Below are positions 43,308 to 52,811 of a stretch of 64,000 nucleotides of DNA, piece by piece. The position numbers were made by a program, and so were the translations under genes. This DNA comes from Rhodothermales bacterium. Lineage in GTDB: Bacteria > Bacteroidota > Rhodothermia > Rhodothermales > Bin80. Below the pieces are notes generated by a model, which saw nothing but the letters and a program-made list of their open reading frames with translations, searched no databases and was not told where the DNA came from. The stretch lies in contig OX638318.1 in NCBI GenBank assembly GCA_951812585.1, positions 2,416,380 to 2,480,379 on the forward strand, in the 5' to 3' direction. Positions within the stretch are counted from its first letter, which is position 1. Every line of letters starts with the position of its first letter.

Positions 43308-46300
43308 GTGCGCAGTGAGCTGGAGCGAAGCGGATGGCTGTGGATCTTGGGTCTTTGTCTGGTTTTGGCTGCGTGTTCTACGCGCTACGAACGCGTCTGG
43401 CAGGAAAAGGAAGATTACCGTGTCGCTCCCCTCGCTGCGCCTGTCGGTAGAACGGAGGGGTTCACCGCGGTCAAAGCGCGCGCGACCGGCATCGACTTTG
43501 CCAATGCGCTGGCTAGAGAATCGTGGCTTGGCAACCGGCACCTCGTCAACGGGTCGGGGGTCGCCCTGGGTGATGTGAACGGGGACGATCTGCCCGACAT
43601 CTTCCTTGCCAGGCTGGAAGGCCCCAATGCCCTGTACTTCAACCTTGGCGCGTGGCGCTTTGAAGAAGCAGCCGGCAAGGCGGGCGTGGCTGCGCCGGAT
43701 GCGGCGAACACAGGGGTCCTGATGGCGGACCTGGATGGGGATCTGGACCTGGACCTGGTGCTGACTTCCATGGGCGGCGGCACCGCCGCATTCGCCAATA
43801 ACGGCACTGGCCTTTTCGACGAGGTCACGCAGGCCGCGGGCCTGACTCAGGTGGGCGGTGCCACATCGATGGCGCTAGCCGATGTGGACGGCGACAGGGA
43901 CCTGGACCTGTATGTGGGATACTACAAGACCCGAACTGTCAAGGACTTGTATCCGCCTGCGCAGTTGGATTTCGAGCGCGTGGTGTGGCAGCAGGGCGAC
44001 ACGTTCAGCATCGTCCCTCAGTTTGAGGAGCACTACACGCTGAAGCGGCAGCACAACCGGCTGATGCGACTGGAAATCGCCGAGCCAGACCGCTTTTACC
44101 AGAATGATGGTGCGGGGGTGTTCAGTCCGATAGCCTTTACAGGCGGAGCGTTTGCGGAGGCGGACGGGCGCCTGCTCAGGGCGGCGCCGCGAGACTGGAC
44201 GCTTTCAGTCCGGCTGCAGGACCTCAACGGGGATGGCATTCCGGATCTGTATGTGTGCAACGACTTTGAGAGTCCAGACCACTTTTGGCTTGGCGATGGC
44301 GAAGGAGGGTTTCGGGCAGCGGCCGGTGTATCTGTGCGCAAGTCGAGTCAATCGACGATGTCGGTGGCCGCAGGCGACGTCAACGCAGACGGATTCACCG
44401 ACCTGTTTCTGGCCGACATGCTGAGCCGTCAGTATCAGCGGCGCCAGCGGCAATACCAGGTTATTCCGCCGGAGGTGGCCCAGGCTGGGGATATTGATAC
44501 GCGTCCGCAGGTTATGCAAAACGTACTGCTTATGGGGCGCGGCGATGGCACCTTTGCCGAGGTAGCCCACCTTGCCGGCGTGGCTGCATCCGAGTGGACA
44601 TGGAGCAGCCTCTTCATGGATGTGGACCTTGATGGATATGAAGACCTGCTGCTTACCACTGGGCACGCCTATGACGCACTAGATGGTGACGCCCAGATGC
44701 GGACGGGCATGCCCGGCGCCGACTGGCGTCGTCACCTGCTGGCTTTTCCGGACCTCAACCTGCACAACCTGGCTTTCCGCAACCGCGGAGATGGGACCTT
44801 CATGCTCATGCCTGATGGCTGGGGCTTGGGCGTGTTGCCGGATGTATCCCACGGCTTAGCCTTCGCGGACATGGATCAGGATGGCGACCTGGATGCGGTC
44901 GTTAATCGGCTCAATGCATCCGCGGGCGTCTTCCTGAACGGCGCGACCGCTTCCCGCATCGCCGTACGGCTGAAAGGAACGGCTCCCAATACGCAGGGGG
45001 TCGGGGCGCTAATTCGCGTAAGCGGTGATGGGCTTCCGCCGAGGCAGAAGGAGGTGCTGGCCGGTGGCTTGTATCTCTCGTCCAGCGAGGCGCTCTGCAC
45101 CTTTGCGGCGTTGGACGGGGCTGCTATTGAAGTGCGCTGGCGGAGCGGCCTGCGCAGCGTGATTCGCAATGCGCGGACCAATCATCTCTACGAAGTCTTT
45201 GAAAGCCATGCGTCGTCGGACACCTCGGCTAAGCCAGCACCGGCAGTCCCGCTCATGAAAGCGTTGCGCCTGGATCATTCGCATCAGGAGTCTTACTACG
45301 AGGATTTTGCCCGGCAACCGCTGCTTCCGCGTCGCCTCAGCCAGCGCGGTCCCGCGATAGCGCTTGCCGACATCGATGCCGACGGGGATGACGAGATCAT
45401 CGTCGGAAACGGTCGGGGCGGGCGCCTGACGGTGCTGGAGAATCATGCGGGCGTCTTCGCGGGTCCGCAGCCGCTGGGACCGCAGGCCAGCGGAGATCAT
45501 GCGGGCCTTGTGGTGACGCCGGGCGGTGCGATCCTGGTGGGCGTCTCCAACTACGAACGAACACCCGATACGGCGAGCGACCCCTCCTTACTCCTGCGTG
45601 CAGACAGCCGAGGAGCGATCCACCAGACAGTCATGGGTCAGGACACGCCCGGACCGCTGGTCCTGGCGGACTTTAATGGCGATCAGCGTCTGGACGTTTT
45701 TGTGGGTGGCCATTTTGTGCCGGGGCTTTATCCAGCGGCGGCATCCAGCCGTGTCTACCAGATGGAAGGCAGCCAGCTTACGTATGATGCTGCCATGAGC
45801 AAGCCGTTTGCGGGGGTCGGCCTGGTCAGCGGTGCGGCCGCGGCGGACCTGGACCTTGATGGCGACCTGGACCTGGCCTTAGCGATGGACTGGGGACCGC
45901 TGCGCGTATTCGTAAACGACGGGCGGGGGGTCTTCGAAGACCGGACCCGCGCGCTGGGGCTCTCGTCCAGTACGGGATGGTGGAACGGTGTGGCCTTCGG
46001 CGACTTTGACAGCGATGGACGCTTGGATCTGGTGGGGACGAACTGGGGACGCAATACGATGTACGGGCAATCGGCGCAGCCGCTACTGGCGTATTACGGC
46101 GATCTGGATCGCAACGGCATCATGGATGTTTTGGAAGCGCGATACGACCCGTCGCTGCAGGACTATGGCATGGTGCGTGACCTGCGGGCGTTGTCCAGTG
46201 CTGTGCCGCCACTTTTCGGGCGCCTGCGCTCTTACCGCGCGTTTTCTGAGACGAGCACAGCCGCGCTGCTCGGGGAACGCTTGAGCACGGCTTCCAAAGT

Positions 46301-46940
46301 TGAGGCCGCAACGCTGCTCAGCGCGGTGTTCCTGAACCGCGGGGACTTCTTTGAGTCGGTCCCATTGCCAAGCGAAGCGCAATGGGCACCGGCCTTTGCC
46401 GCTGTCGTAGCGGACTTTGATGGTGATGGGGCGGAAGATCTGTTCCTGAGTCAGAATTTTTTTGCCGTACCTCCCTCTACGCCGCGTATGGATGCCGGGC
46501 GCGGGCTCCTGTTGCGCGGCGATGGACACGGGGGTTTTGTACCCTCGGACGATTCAGGTATACGTGTCTACGGAGAGCAACGGGCGGCGACCGTAGGGGA
46601 TCTGGATCGTGATGGCCGTACAGATCTCGTAGTTGCCCAGAATGCTGCCTCGCTCCGGCTGTTTATGAACCAGCGGGGCAAGCCGGGCCTCCGGGTAATC
46701 CTCCGCGGGCCCATGGTGGGCGCCATGATGCGCCTGCGATATGCGGACGGCACCTCGGGGCCTGCACGGGTTGTGTCCGCTGGGTCCGGCTACTGGTCGC
46801 AGCATTCTTTCGAGCAGATTCTTGGCAAGGCCGCTCCAGTCGCCAGTGTCTGGGTGCGTTGGCCAGGCGGCGCGGAATCCGTTGTGCCGATTGCCGAAGA
46901 CCAGTCTACTGTCATCATTGCCTACGATGATGGGACATAG
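43308..46940 (+). CDS. Giant FG-GAP/ASPIC-UnbV surface lipoprotein, copy 1
   Basis: About 1210 residues from GTG 43308, which gives a clean lipoprotein leader (ERSGWLWILGLCLVLAAC). Longer starts at 43197 or 43245 would bury it. The body has many FG-GAP/VCBS propeller units with Ca-binding DxDxDG loops (DVNGDDLPD, DLDGDLDLDL, DVDGDRDLDLY, DLNGDGIPDLY). Two UnbV/ASPIC-like segments lie around 585-635 and at the C-terminus (PARVVSAGSGYWSQHS ... VWVRWPGGAESVVP). The block DFARQPLLPRRLSQRGP marks a SusC-associated VCBS family. It is probably a surface-exposed binding protein. Its stop overlaps the next gene by 14 bp. Confidence 0.85.
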   Translation: MRSELERSGWLWILGLCLVLAACSTRYERVWQEKEDYRVAPLAAPVGRTEGFTAVKARATGIDFANALARESWLGNRHLVNGSGVALGDVNGDDLPDIFLARLEGPNALYFNLGAWRFEEAAGKAGVAAPDAANTGVLMADLDGDLDLDLVLTSMGGGTAAFANNGTGLFDEVTQAAGLTQVGGATSMALADVDGDRDLDLYVGYYKTRTVKDLYPPAQLDFERVVWQQGDTFSIVPQFEEHYTLKRQHNRLMRLEIAEPDRFYQNDGAGVFSPIAFTGGAFAEADGRLLRAAPRDWTLSVRLQDLNGDGIPDLYVCNDFESPDHFWLGDGEGGFRAAAGVSVRKSSQSTMSVAAGDVNADGFTDLFLADMLSRQYQRRQRQYQVIPPEVAQAGDIDTRPQVMQNVLLMGRGDGTFAEVAHLAGVAASEWTWSSLFMDVDLDGYEDLLLTTGHAYDALDGDAQMRTGMPGADWRRHLLAFPDLNLHNLAFRNRGDGTFMLMPDGWGLGVLPDVSHGLAFADMDQDGDLDAVVNRLNASAGVFLNGATASRIAVRLKGTAPNTQGVGALIRVSGDGLPPRQKEVLAGGLYLSSSEALCTFAALDGAAIEVRWRSGLRSVIRNARTNHLYEVFESHASSDTSAKPAPAVPLMKALRLDHSHQESYYEDFARQPLLPRRLSQRGPAIALADIDADGDDEIIVGNGRGGRLTVLENHAGVFAGPQPLGPQASGDHAGLVVTPGGAILVGVSNYERTPDTASDPSLLLRADSRGAIHQTVMGQDTPGPLVLADFNGDQRLDVFVGGHFVPGLYPAAASSRVYQMEGSQLTYDAAMSKPFAGVGLVSGAAAADLDLDGDLDLALAMDWGPLRVFVNDGRGVFEDRTRALGLSSSTGWWNGVAFGDFDSDGRLDLVGTNWGRNTMYGQSAQPLLAYYGDLDRNGIMDVLEARYDPSLQDYGMVRDLRALSSAVPPLFGRLRSYRAFSETSTAALLGERLSTASKVEAATLLSAVFLNRGDFFESVPLPSEAQWAPAFAAVVADFDGDGAEDLFLSQNFFAVPPSTPRMDAGRGLLLRGDGHGGFVPSDDSGIRVYGEQRAATVGDLDRDGRTDLVVAQNAASLRLFMNQRGKPGLRVILRGPMVGAMMRLRYADGTSGPARVVSAGSGYWSQHSFEQILGKAAPVASVWVRWPGGAESVVPIAEDQSTVIIAYDDGT

Positions 46941-49900
46941 GACCGGCGCGCTTTGGATCGGTTTGGCCGGACTCTGTCTTCTGGGGGGCTGCAGCAGCCC
47001 GGCAGGTGCGTGGCAGGAGGAAGTCGGCTACCGCTGGCGCATTCTTGCGTCACCTAGAGGCGGTCCAGCAGGCTTTCGGCCTTTGTCGCCCGCGCGAACC
47101 GGAGTCGGTGCGGTGAACAACGTTTCAGCGGAGCAGATCGTTGCCAACAGGCATTTCATGCACGGATCGGGCATCGCCATAGGCGATATAGATGGAGACG
47201 ACCGGCCGGATGTGTACGTGGCGCGTCTGCACCAGTCCAATGTGCTGTATCGTAATCAGGGCAATTTGCGTTTTGCTGACATCACCGAGGCCTCGGGCGT
47301 AGCACTGGAAGGGTACCATTCTACGGGCGCGGCGCTGGTTGATCTGGACGGAGATGGCGACTTGGACCTGTTGGTAACGATGCTTTATGGCCCGGGTGCC
47401 GTGATGCTGAATGACGGGAAGGGACGCTTCAGCGATTTTACGTCGGAATCCGGGCTGGCCTCGTCCCTGGCGAGTACGACGATGACGCTGGCGGATGTGG
47501 ACGGCGACAGGGACCTGGACATATACATAGCCCGATACAAGCGCATCGCATTGAAAGACAGCCTGCCTTCCGAAGCCATCACCTGGGAAGCGGTGATGCA
47601 GGATACCACCTACGCGGTCAAGGCGCCGTTTGCCGACCACTACCGGTTCAGTGTGAACGGCACGAGGATTATGCGAACGGAACTGGCAGAGCCTGACGGG
47701 CTGTACCTCAACGACGGCACCGGCAGGTTTGCACTCGTGTCGTGGACCGGCGGCGTCTTCACGGGTGCAGACGGCACGCCGCTGAACGCGGCCCCCAAGG
47801 ATTGGGCTCTCACTGCGCGCTTCTACGACATTAACGGCGACGGGCATCCCGACCTGTATGTCTGCAACGACTTTGAAGGCCAGGATGCGCTCTGGCTCGG
47901 CGATGGGCAGGGCAATTTCCGGCTTGCGGGGGCTGACGTGCTTCGCAGCTTCAGCAACGCTACTATGTCAGTGGATTTCGCGGACATTGATCGGGACGGG
48001 CATGTGGATATGTTCATGACTGACATGCTTAGCCAGGACCATGCTCGTCGGCAGCGACAGCGCAACACGCGCATACCGATACCTATCCCTATCGGAGACT
48101 TGGACAGCCGTCCACAAGAAATGCAGAACACGCTGTTTGTCAGTCGCGGGGACGGGACATTCGCACAGATTGCGCATATGGCCGGCGTGGCGGCCTCAGA
48201 CTGGTCGTGGTCTACGAGTTTTGTGGATGTTGATCTGGACGGATTCGAGGATCTTTTGATTACTACGGGGCATGCGTTTGATATACAGGATCTGGATGCA
48301 CAGGGGCTTGAGCAGCAGCGCTTAAGCCGTGTCCAAGGGCGCTACGCTTCTCGCGCATTGCTCTTGGGCTTTCCTCCGCTCCGCCTGCCGAACGTGGCCT
48401 TTCGTAATCGTGGTGATCGTACATTCGAATCAGTTTCTGATGGATGGGGGCTGGGAAGAGGTGCGGATGTGTCCCACGGGATGGCGCTGGGCGACCTGGA
48501 CCTGGATGGGGACCTGGATGTGGTGATCAACCGGCTCAATGAGACGGTCGGCCTCTACGAGAATGTCGCTGCCGCGCCACGCCTCGCCGTGCAGCTTAGC
48601 GGTCCCCCGGGTAATTCGCACGGCGTGGGTGCCACCATCAGCGTCGATTGTCCGGGCCTGCCATCGCAAACAAAGGAGATCACTGCCGGCGGACAGTATG
48701 TGTCCGCAAGTCAGATGATGGCGGTTTTTGCGGCTTCTCTTGAACTGTGCCGGATCAGCGTAACCTGGCAGGATCGAACAAAGACTACGGTGCCCGGCGC
48801 TCTGGCCGGGCGGCTTTACGAGGTCGCGTATCCGCACGCGGCAACAGATCAGCCAGTGCCTGCTGGACCGCCCGTGCCAGTGGAAGCCCCGGCGCCCGCA
48901 AAACAGCCAGCGACCATGGACAGGCACGGGGTCACGTACCCGGGCGCAAAGGTGCGGAGCGCTTTGCCAAACGGCCCCTATGCATGGGCTCAGTCGCTTT
49001 TGTCGCACCATGAGATGCCCTACGACGACTTTGCGCGGCAGCCACTCCTGCCCCATCGCCTTAGCCAGCGCGGACCTGGCTTGGCACTCGCCGATCTTGA
49101 CGGGGATGGGGACGACGACATGCTGCTGGGCAGCGGCATGGGCAGGGGACTGACGACCTACTACAATGAGGGCGGCCTGCTGCGTCCGGGGGCCGCCGCG
49201 GCAAGCGCGACGGGAGACCTGACGGGAATCATTGTCGTGCCTGGCCGCAGTTCGCGCGTGCAGGTTATGGCGGGCGTCTCCAATTACGAGCGTACACCGC
49301 AGACGGCGGGTGACGATTCGTACATACAGGTCTTCGAGATTGCACCCTCGGGTCCACCGGTGTTAGTGCAGCGCTTGCCCTTCGGTGAAGAGGCCATAGG
49401 GCCCTTGGCTGCGGCTGATGTGGATGGCGATAGCGACCTGGACCTCTTTGCGGGCGGAAGCTTTGTGCCGGGCGCCTTTCCGGCGGCAGCCAGCAGCAGG
49501 ATCTATCGCAACACCGAGGGGACCTATGTGCGCGATGCAGATCTGAGCGTATCGTTTGAACGCATAGGCCTGGTGTCGGGTGCGGCTTTCGGCGATCTTG
49601 ATGCAGATGGCGACGCGGACCTGGTCCTGGCACTGCAGTGGGGATCGCTGAAGGTGATGATGAACGAAGCAGGGACGTTCGTTGATCAGACGGATGCGCT
49701 GGGACTGGCTGGTTACGCGGGCCGCTGGAACGGCGTGGCGCTGGGCGACTTTGATGAAGATGGTCATCTTGATATTGCGGCGACCAACTGGGGCTGGAAC
49801 ACCCGCTACGGTAGTCGTGAGAATATTCGCCTGTACTATGGCGATGTGGATGCGAACGGCATACTGGATATCTTTGAGGCATTCCAAGAGCCGACCATCG

Positions 49901-50691
49901 GTGCCTATGCACCGTCGCGGCAATTAGGGGACCTGGCGCAAGGCGTGCCCTCTCTTCTGCGCCGCTACAGCTCTCATGCCGCCTTTGCATCCTCATCGAT
50001 TGCGGAGATGTTGGCCGATGCATGGCACGAGCTGACCTTCGTGCAGGCTTCATGGCTGGGATCGACCATCTTTTTGAACCGCCAAACCCACTTCGAGTCG
50101 CGCCTGTTGCCGCAGGAAGCCCAGCATACCGTGGCTTCCGGTGTGGCTGTACTCGATGCTAATGCGGATGGGCACTTGGACCTGGTGCTGAGCCAGAACT
50201 ACTTCGCCCTGTCGCTGACCACGCCGCGCCAGGATGCGGGGCGTGGTTTGTGGCTTGCCGGCCGGGGCGATGGCAGCTTTGCAGTTTACGTCCGGGCGGG
50301 CTTTACAGCCTATGGAGAGGGGCGGGCGGTGGCTGCCGCAGACTTTGACCAGGACGGTCGCAGCGATGTGCTCATCGCACAAAACGGAGCGCCGCCACAC
50401 TACTATGTCAATCAGGCGGCGCAGGCCGGGCTGCGCGTTCGGCTGACGGGCCCTGCAGCGAACCCCTGGGCTATCGGTACCGTGGTGCGCGCAGTGCGCC
50501 ATGATGGCACCTCCGGGCCTGCGAATCTGGTGTCGGCCGGTTCGGGGTACTGGTCTCAGGATTCGCGCATCGTAGTGCTGGGCGGCCTTGATGCTATAGC
50601 CGCCGTGCATGTGCAGTGGCCGGGCGGCCTGGAGTCTGTCGTGCCCGTTCGCCGCGGCGCAAGGGAAGTGCGCGCAACCTATCCAGATTGA
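46927..50691 (+). CDS. Giant FG-GAP/ASPIC-UnbV surface lipoprotein, copy 2
   Basis: About 1254 residues and clearly paralogous to the previous gene along its whole length, with the same propeller loops, the same DFARQPLLPHRLSQRGP block and the same C-terminal GSGYWSQDS ... VQWPGGLESVVPV. A lipoprotein leader ends LCLLGGC. The start at 46927 (or ATG 46930) overlaps the preceding stop, so translation is coupled. It differs by a Pro/Ala-rich linker near 640-675 (AGPPVPVEAPAPAKQPA) that is absent from copy 1. Tandem duplication followed by divergence is the simplest origin. Confidence 0.87.
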   Translation: MMGHRTGALWIGLAGLCLLGGCSSPAGAWQEEVGYRWRILASPRGGPAGFRPLSPARTGVGAVNNVSAEQIVANRHFMHGSGIAIGDIDGDDRPDVYVARLHQSNVLYRNQGNLRFADITEASGVALEGYHSTGAALVDLDGDGDLDLLVTMLYGPGAVMLNDGKGRFSDFTSESGLASSLASTTMTLADVDGDRDLDIYIARYKRIALKDSLPSEAITWEAVMQDTTYAVKAPFADHYRFSVNGTRIMRTELAEPDGLYLNDGTGRFALVSWTGGVFTGADGTPLNAAPKDWALTARFYDINGDGHPDLYVCNDFEGQDALWLGDGQGNFRLAGADVLRSFSNATMSVDFADIDRDGHVDMFMTDMLSQDHARRQRQRNTRIPIPIPIGDLDSRPQEMQNTLFVSRGDGTFAQIAHMAGVAASDWSWSTSFVDVDLDGFEDLLITTGHAFDIQDLDAQGLEQQRLSRVQGRYASRALLLGFPPLRLPNVAFRNRGDRTFESVSDGWGLGRGADVSHGMALGDLDLDGDLDVVINRLNETVGLYENVAAAPRLAVQLSGPPGNSHGVGATISVDCPGLPSQTKEITAGGQYVSASQMMAVFAASLELCRISVTWQDRTKTTVPGALAGRLYEVAYPHAATDQPVPAGPPVPVEAPAPAKQPATMDRHGVTYPGAKVRSALPNGPYAWAQSLLSHHEMPYDDFARQPLLPHRLSQRGPGLALADLDGDGDDDMLLGSGMGRGLTTYYNEGGLLRPGAAAASATGDLTGIIVVPGRSSRVQVMAGVSNYERTPQTAGDDSYIQVFEIAPSGPPVLVQRLPFGEEAIGPLAAADVDGDSDLDLFAGGSFVPGAFPAAASSRIYRNTEGTYVRDADLSVSFERIGLVSGAAFGDLDADGDADLVLALQWGSLKVMMNEAGTFVDQTDALGLAGYAGRWNGVALGDFDEDGHLDIAATNWGWNTRYGSRENIRLYYGDVDANGILDIFEAFQEPTIGAYAPSRQLGDLAQGVPSLLRRYSSHAAFASSSIAEMLADAWHELTFVQASWLGSTIFLNRQTHFESRLLPQEAQHTVASGVAVLDANADGHLDLVLSQNYFALSLTTPRQDAGRGLWLAGRGDGSFAVYVRAGFTAYGEGRAVAAADFDQDGRSDVLIAQNGAPPHYYVNQAAQAGLRVRLTGPAANPWAIGTVVRAVRHDGTSGPANLVSAGSGYWSQDSRIVVLGGLDAIAAVHVQWPGGLESVVPVRRGAREVRATYPD

Positions 50692-50699
50692 CATCGGCC

Positions 50700-52811
50700 A
50701 TGCGTAGTGCTGTTGCCATAGCGGCCATAACGCTGTGCGTGCTCGGATGCGGCGCGAAGCGCGGGACATCGGAGATGGCGGCGGTGCTGGACGCGATAGC
50801 CGCAGAAACCGACGCGTACCCGCGCAGCAATGCCCATGCCAACCGGGCGCGCGTGCGGGCTCTCCGTGCGGTAGCGCCGCCAACGGATCCCATGCAGGCG
50901 GTCACGTATGCGAGTACGCTCGGACAGGAACTGCTGCGGGCAGGGGAAAGTGAAGCAGCGATAGCACAATTTGAATCTATTCTGGACCAGGTGGATGCGT
51001 TGCCATCGGTGTTCGACGCGGCGCACCGCCTGGGCATTCTGGATCATCTTGCACTGAGCTATCTCCGGCTTGGAGAACAGGAAAACTGCATCGCAAACCA
51101 CAACAGCGCGCGGTGCCTTTTGCCGATCACTTCGGATGGCGTTCATGCCCTTCGGCGCGGTTCCACTGCTGCCGCAGGGCTCTATGGCGCAATACTGCAG
51201 GAATCGCCGGAAGATCTGAACAGCTTGTGGCTGCTGAACCTGGCGATCATGACGCTGGGCACGTACCCTGACAGTGTTCCGGAGGCTTGGCGTGTTCCGC
51301 CAGCGGCGCTCATGGCAGAGGACGATATCGGGCGCTTTGTTGACATCGCCAAGCTTGTCGGGGTAGATGTGAGGGGGCTTTCGGGCGGCGCTGTCATGGA
51401 CGATCTCAATGGCGATGGGCACCTCGACATCATGGCTTCCTCGTGGGGGCTGCGCGATCCTTTGCGACTGTTCATAGGCACGGGCACGGGTACGTTCGAG
51501 GATCGCAGCCACGCGGCTGGTCTGGACGGACTGGTGGGCGGTCTGAACCTGATCCATGCGGACTACGACAACGACGACGATGTGGATGTTTTCGTGTTGC
51601 GGGGCGCGTGGCTTGCAGAAGGGCACCCCAACTCGCTGCTGCGCAACCGCGGTGACGGCACCTTTGATGATGTCACCATGGAGGCGGGGCTCTACAGCCT
51701 CCATCCGACACAAACCGCCACCTGGGCGGATTTCGACAATGATGGCTACTTGGATCTCTTCGTCGGCAACGAGTCCAATGTGCACGCGGGCCGACACCGG
51801 TGCGAGTATTTTCGTAACAATGGTGATGGCACCTTCGAAGAAGTGTCCGACGCCATGGGCCTGTCGGTGGTGGGCTATGTCAAGGCCGTGGTGAGCGGAG
51901 ACTATGACAACGATGGCTGGCTGGATCTGTACGTGTCCCGCTATGGAGAGCCCAACCTTTTGCTGCGCAATCTGGGCGGGGCGGGTTTTGAAGAGGTAGG
52001 GTCCAATGCAGGGGTGCGGGAGCCGCTGGACAGTTTTCCGGCTTGGTTCTGGGACTACAACAATGATGGCTGGCTGGACCTGTTTGTGTCGGGGTGGCGT
52101 GCTACGGCCGGCGATGTTGCGGCCGAATACCTTGGACGCCCGGGCCGCGATGAGCGGCCGCGTCTGTATCGAAATAATGGCGACGGAACTTTCACCGATG
52201 TGGCCCAGGATATGAGCCTCGACCATGTGATGTATTCCATGGGAAGCAACTTTGGGGACCTTGACAATGATGGATGGTTGGATTTCTATGTGGGCACGGG
52301 AGATCCGAATCTGCGTGCGCTGATGCCCAACCGGATGTTTCGCAGCGATGGCGGCCGTCGATTTCTGGAGGTCACGGCCTCAGGGGGCTTTGGCCATCTG
52401 CAAAAGGGGCACGGCGTCGCCATTGGCGACCTGGATCATGACGGAGACCAGGACATCTATGCCGTCATGGGCGGAGCTTTTGAAGGGGATGAGGCCATGA
52501 ACGTCCTCTTTGAGAACCCCGGCCACGGCAACGACTGGATTACTTTGGAGCTTGTGGGCACCATTTCCAACAGGAGTGCCATCGGTGCGCGTATTCGAGT
52601 CGATGTGATTACGGGCGATGGGACACGGTCCCTGCATCGCGTGGTGAGCTCTGGGGGCAGCTTCGGCGCTTCCAGCCTTAGGCAAGAGATCGGACTTGGC
52701 ACAGCGCATGCAATAGAGACCATCGAGGTGTACTGGCCGGCTTCCGGCTCGACACAGCGCTTGCACGGCGTGCCCAAAGGTCAGGAAATCCGCATCACTG
52801 AAGGAACCTGA
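50700..52811 (+). CDS. CRTAC1-type FG-GAP lipoprotein with N-terminal TPR-like region
   Basis: About 703 residues. A lipoprotein signal (AIAAITLCVLGC) is followed by a helical TPR-like region (about 35-200; LGQELLRAGESEAAIAQFESIL and ENCIANHNSARCLLPI). Next come FG-GAP propeller repeats with Ca loops (DLNGDGHLDIM, DYDNDDDVDVF, DFDNDGYLDLF, DYDNDGWLDLY). An ASPIC/UnbV domain closes the protein (IGARIRVDVITGDGTRSLHRVVSSGGSFG ... IEVYWPASGS). This is the usual order in bacterial CRTAC1-family proteins. It starts 8 bp after copy 2 and abuts the receptor gene. Confidence 0.9.
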   Translation: MRSAVAIAAITLCVLGCGAKRGTSEMAAVLDAIAAETDAYPRSNAHANRARVRALRAVAPPTDPMQAVTYASTLGQELLRAGESEAAIAQFESILDQVDALPSVFDAAHRLGILDHLALSYLRLGEQENCIANHNSARCLLPITSDGVHALRRGSTAAAGLYGAILQESPEDLNSLWLLNLAIMTLGTYPDSVPEAWRVPPAALMAEDDIGRFVDIAKLVGVDVRGLSGGAVMDDLNGDGHLDIMASSWGLRDPLRLFIGTGTGTFEDRSHAAGLDGLVGGLNLIHADYDNDDDVDVFVLRGAWLAEGHPNSLLRNRGDGTFDDVTMEAGLYSLHPTQTATWADFDNDGYLDLFVGNESNVHAGRHRCEYFRNNGDGTFEEVSDAMGLSVVGYVKAVVSGDYDNDGWLDLYVSRYGEPNLLLRNLGGAGFEEVGSNAGVREPLDSFPAWFWDYNNDGWLDLFVSGWRATAGDVAAEYLGRPGRDERPRLYRNNGDGTFTDVAQDMSLDHVMYSMGSNFGDLDNDGWLDFYVGTGDPNLRALMPNRMFRSDGGRRFLEVTASGGFGHLQKGHGVAIGDLDHDGDQDIYAVMGGAFEGDEAMNVLFENPGHGNDWITLELVGTISNRSAIGARIRVDVITGDGTRSLHRVVSSGGSFGASSLRQEIGLGTAHAIETIEVYWPASGSTQRLHGVPKGQEIRITEGT

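Noticed and set aside
50679-52226. Long - strand open frame (515 codons) opposite the CRTAC1-type gene
   Set aside because: It mirrors the repetitive Ca-loop codons of the + strand gene; no recognisable domain, so it is a composition artefact.
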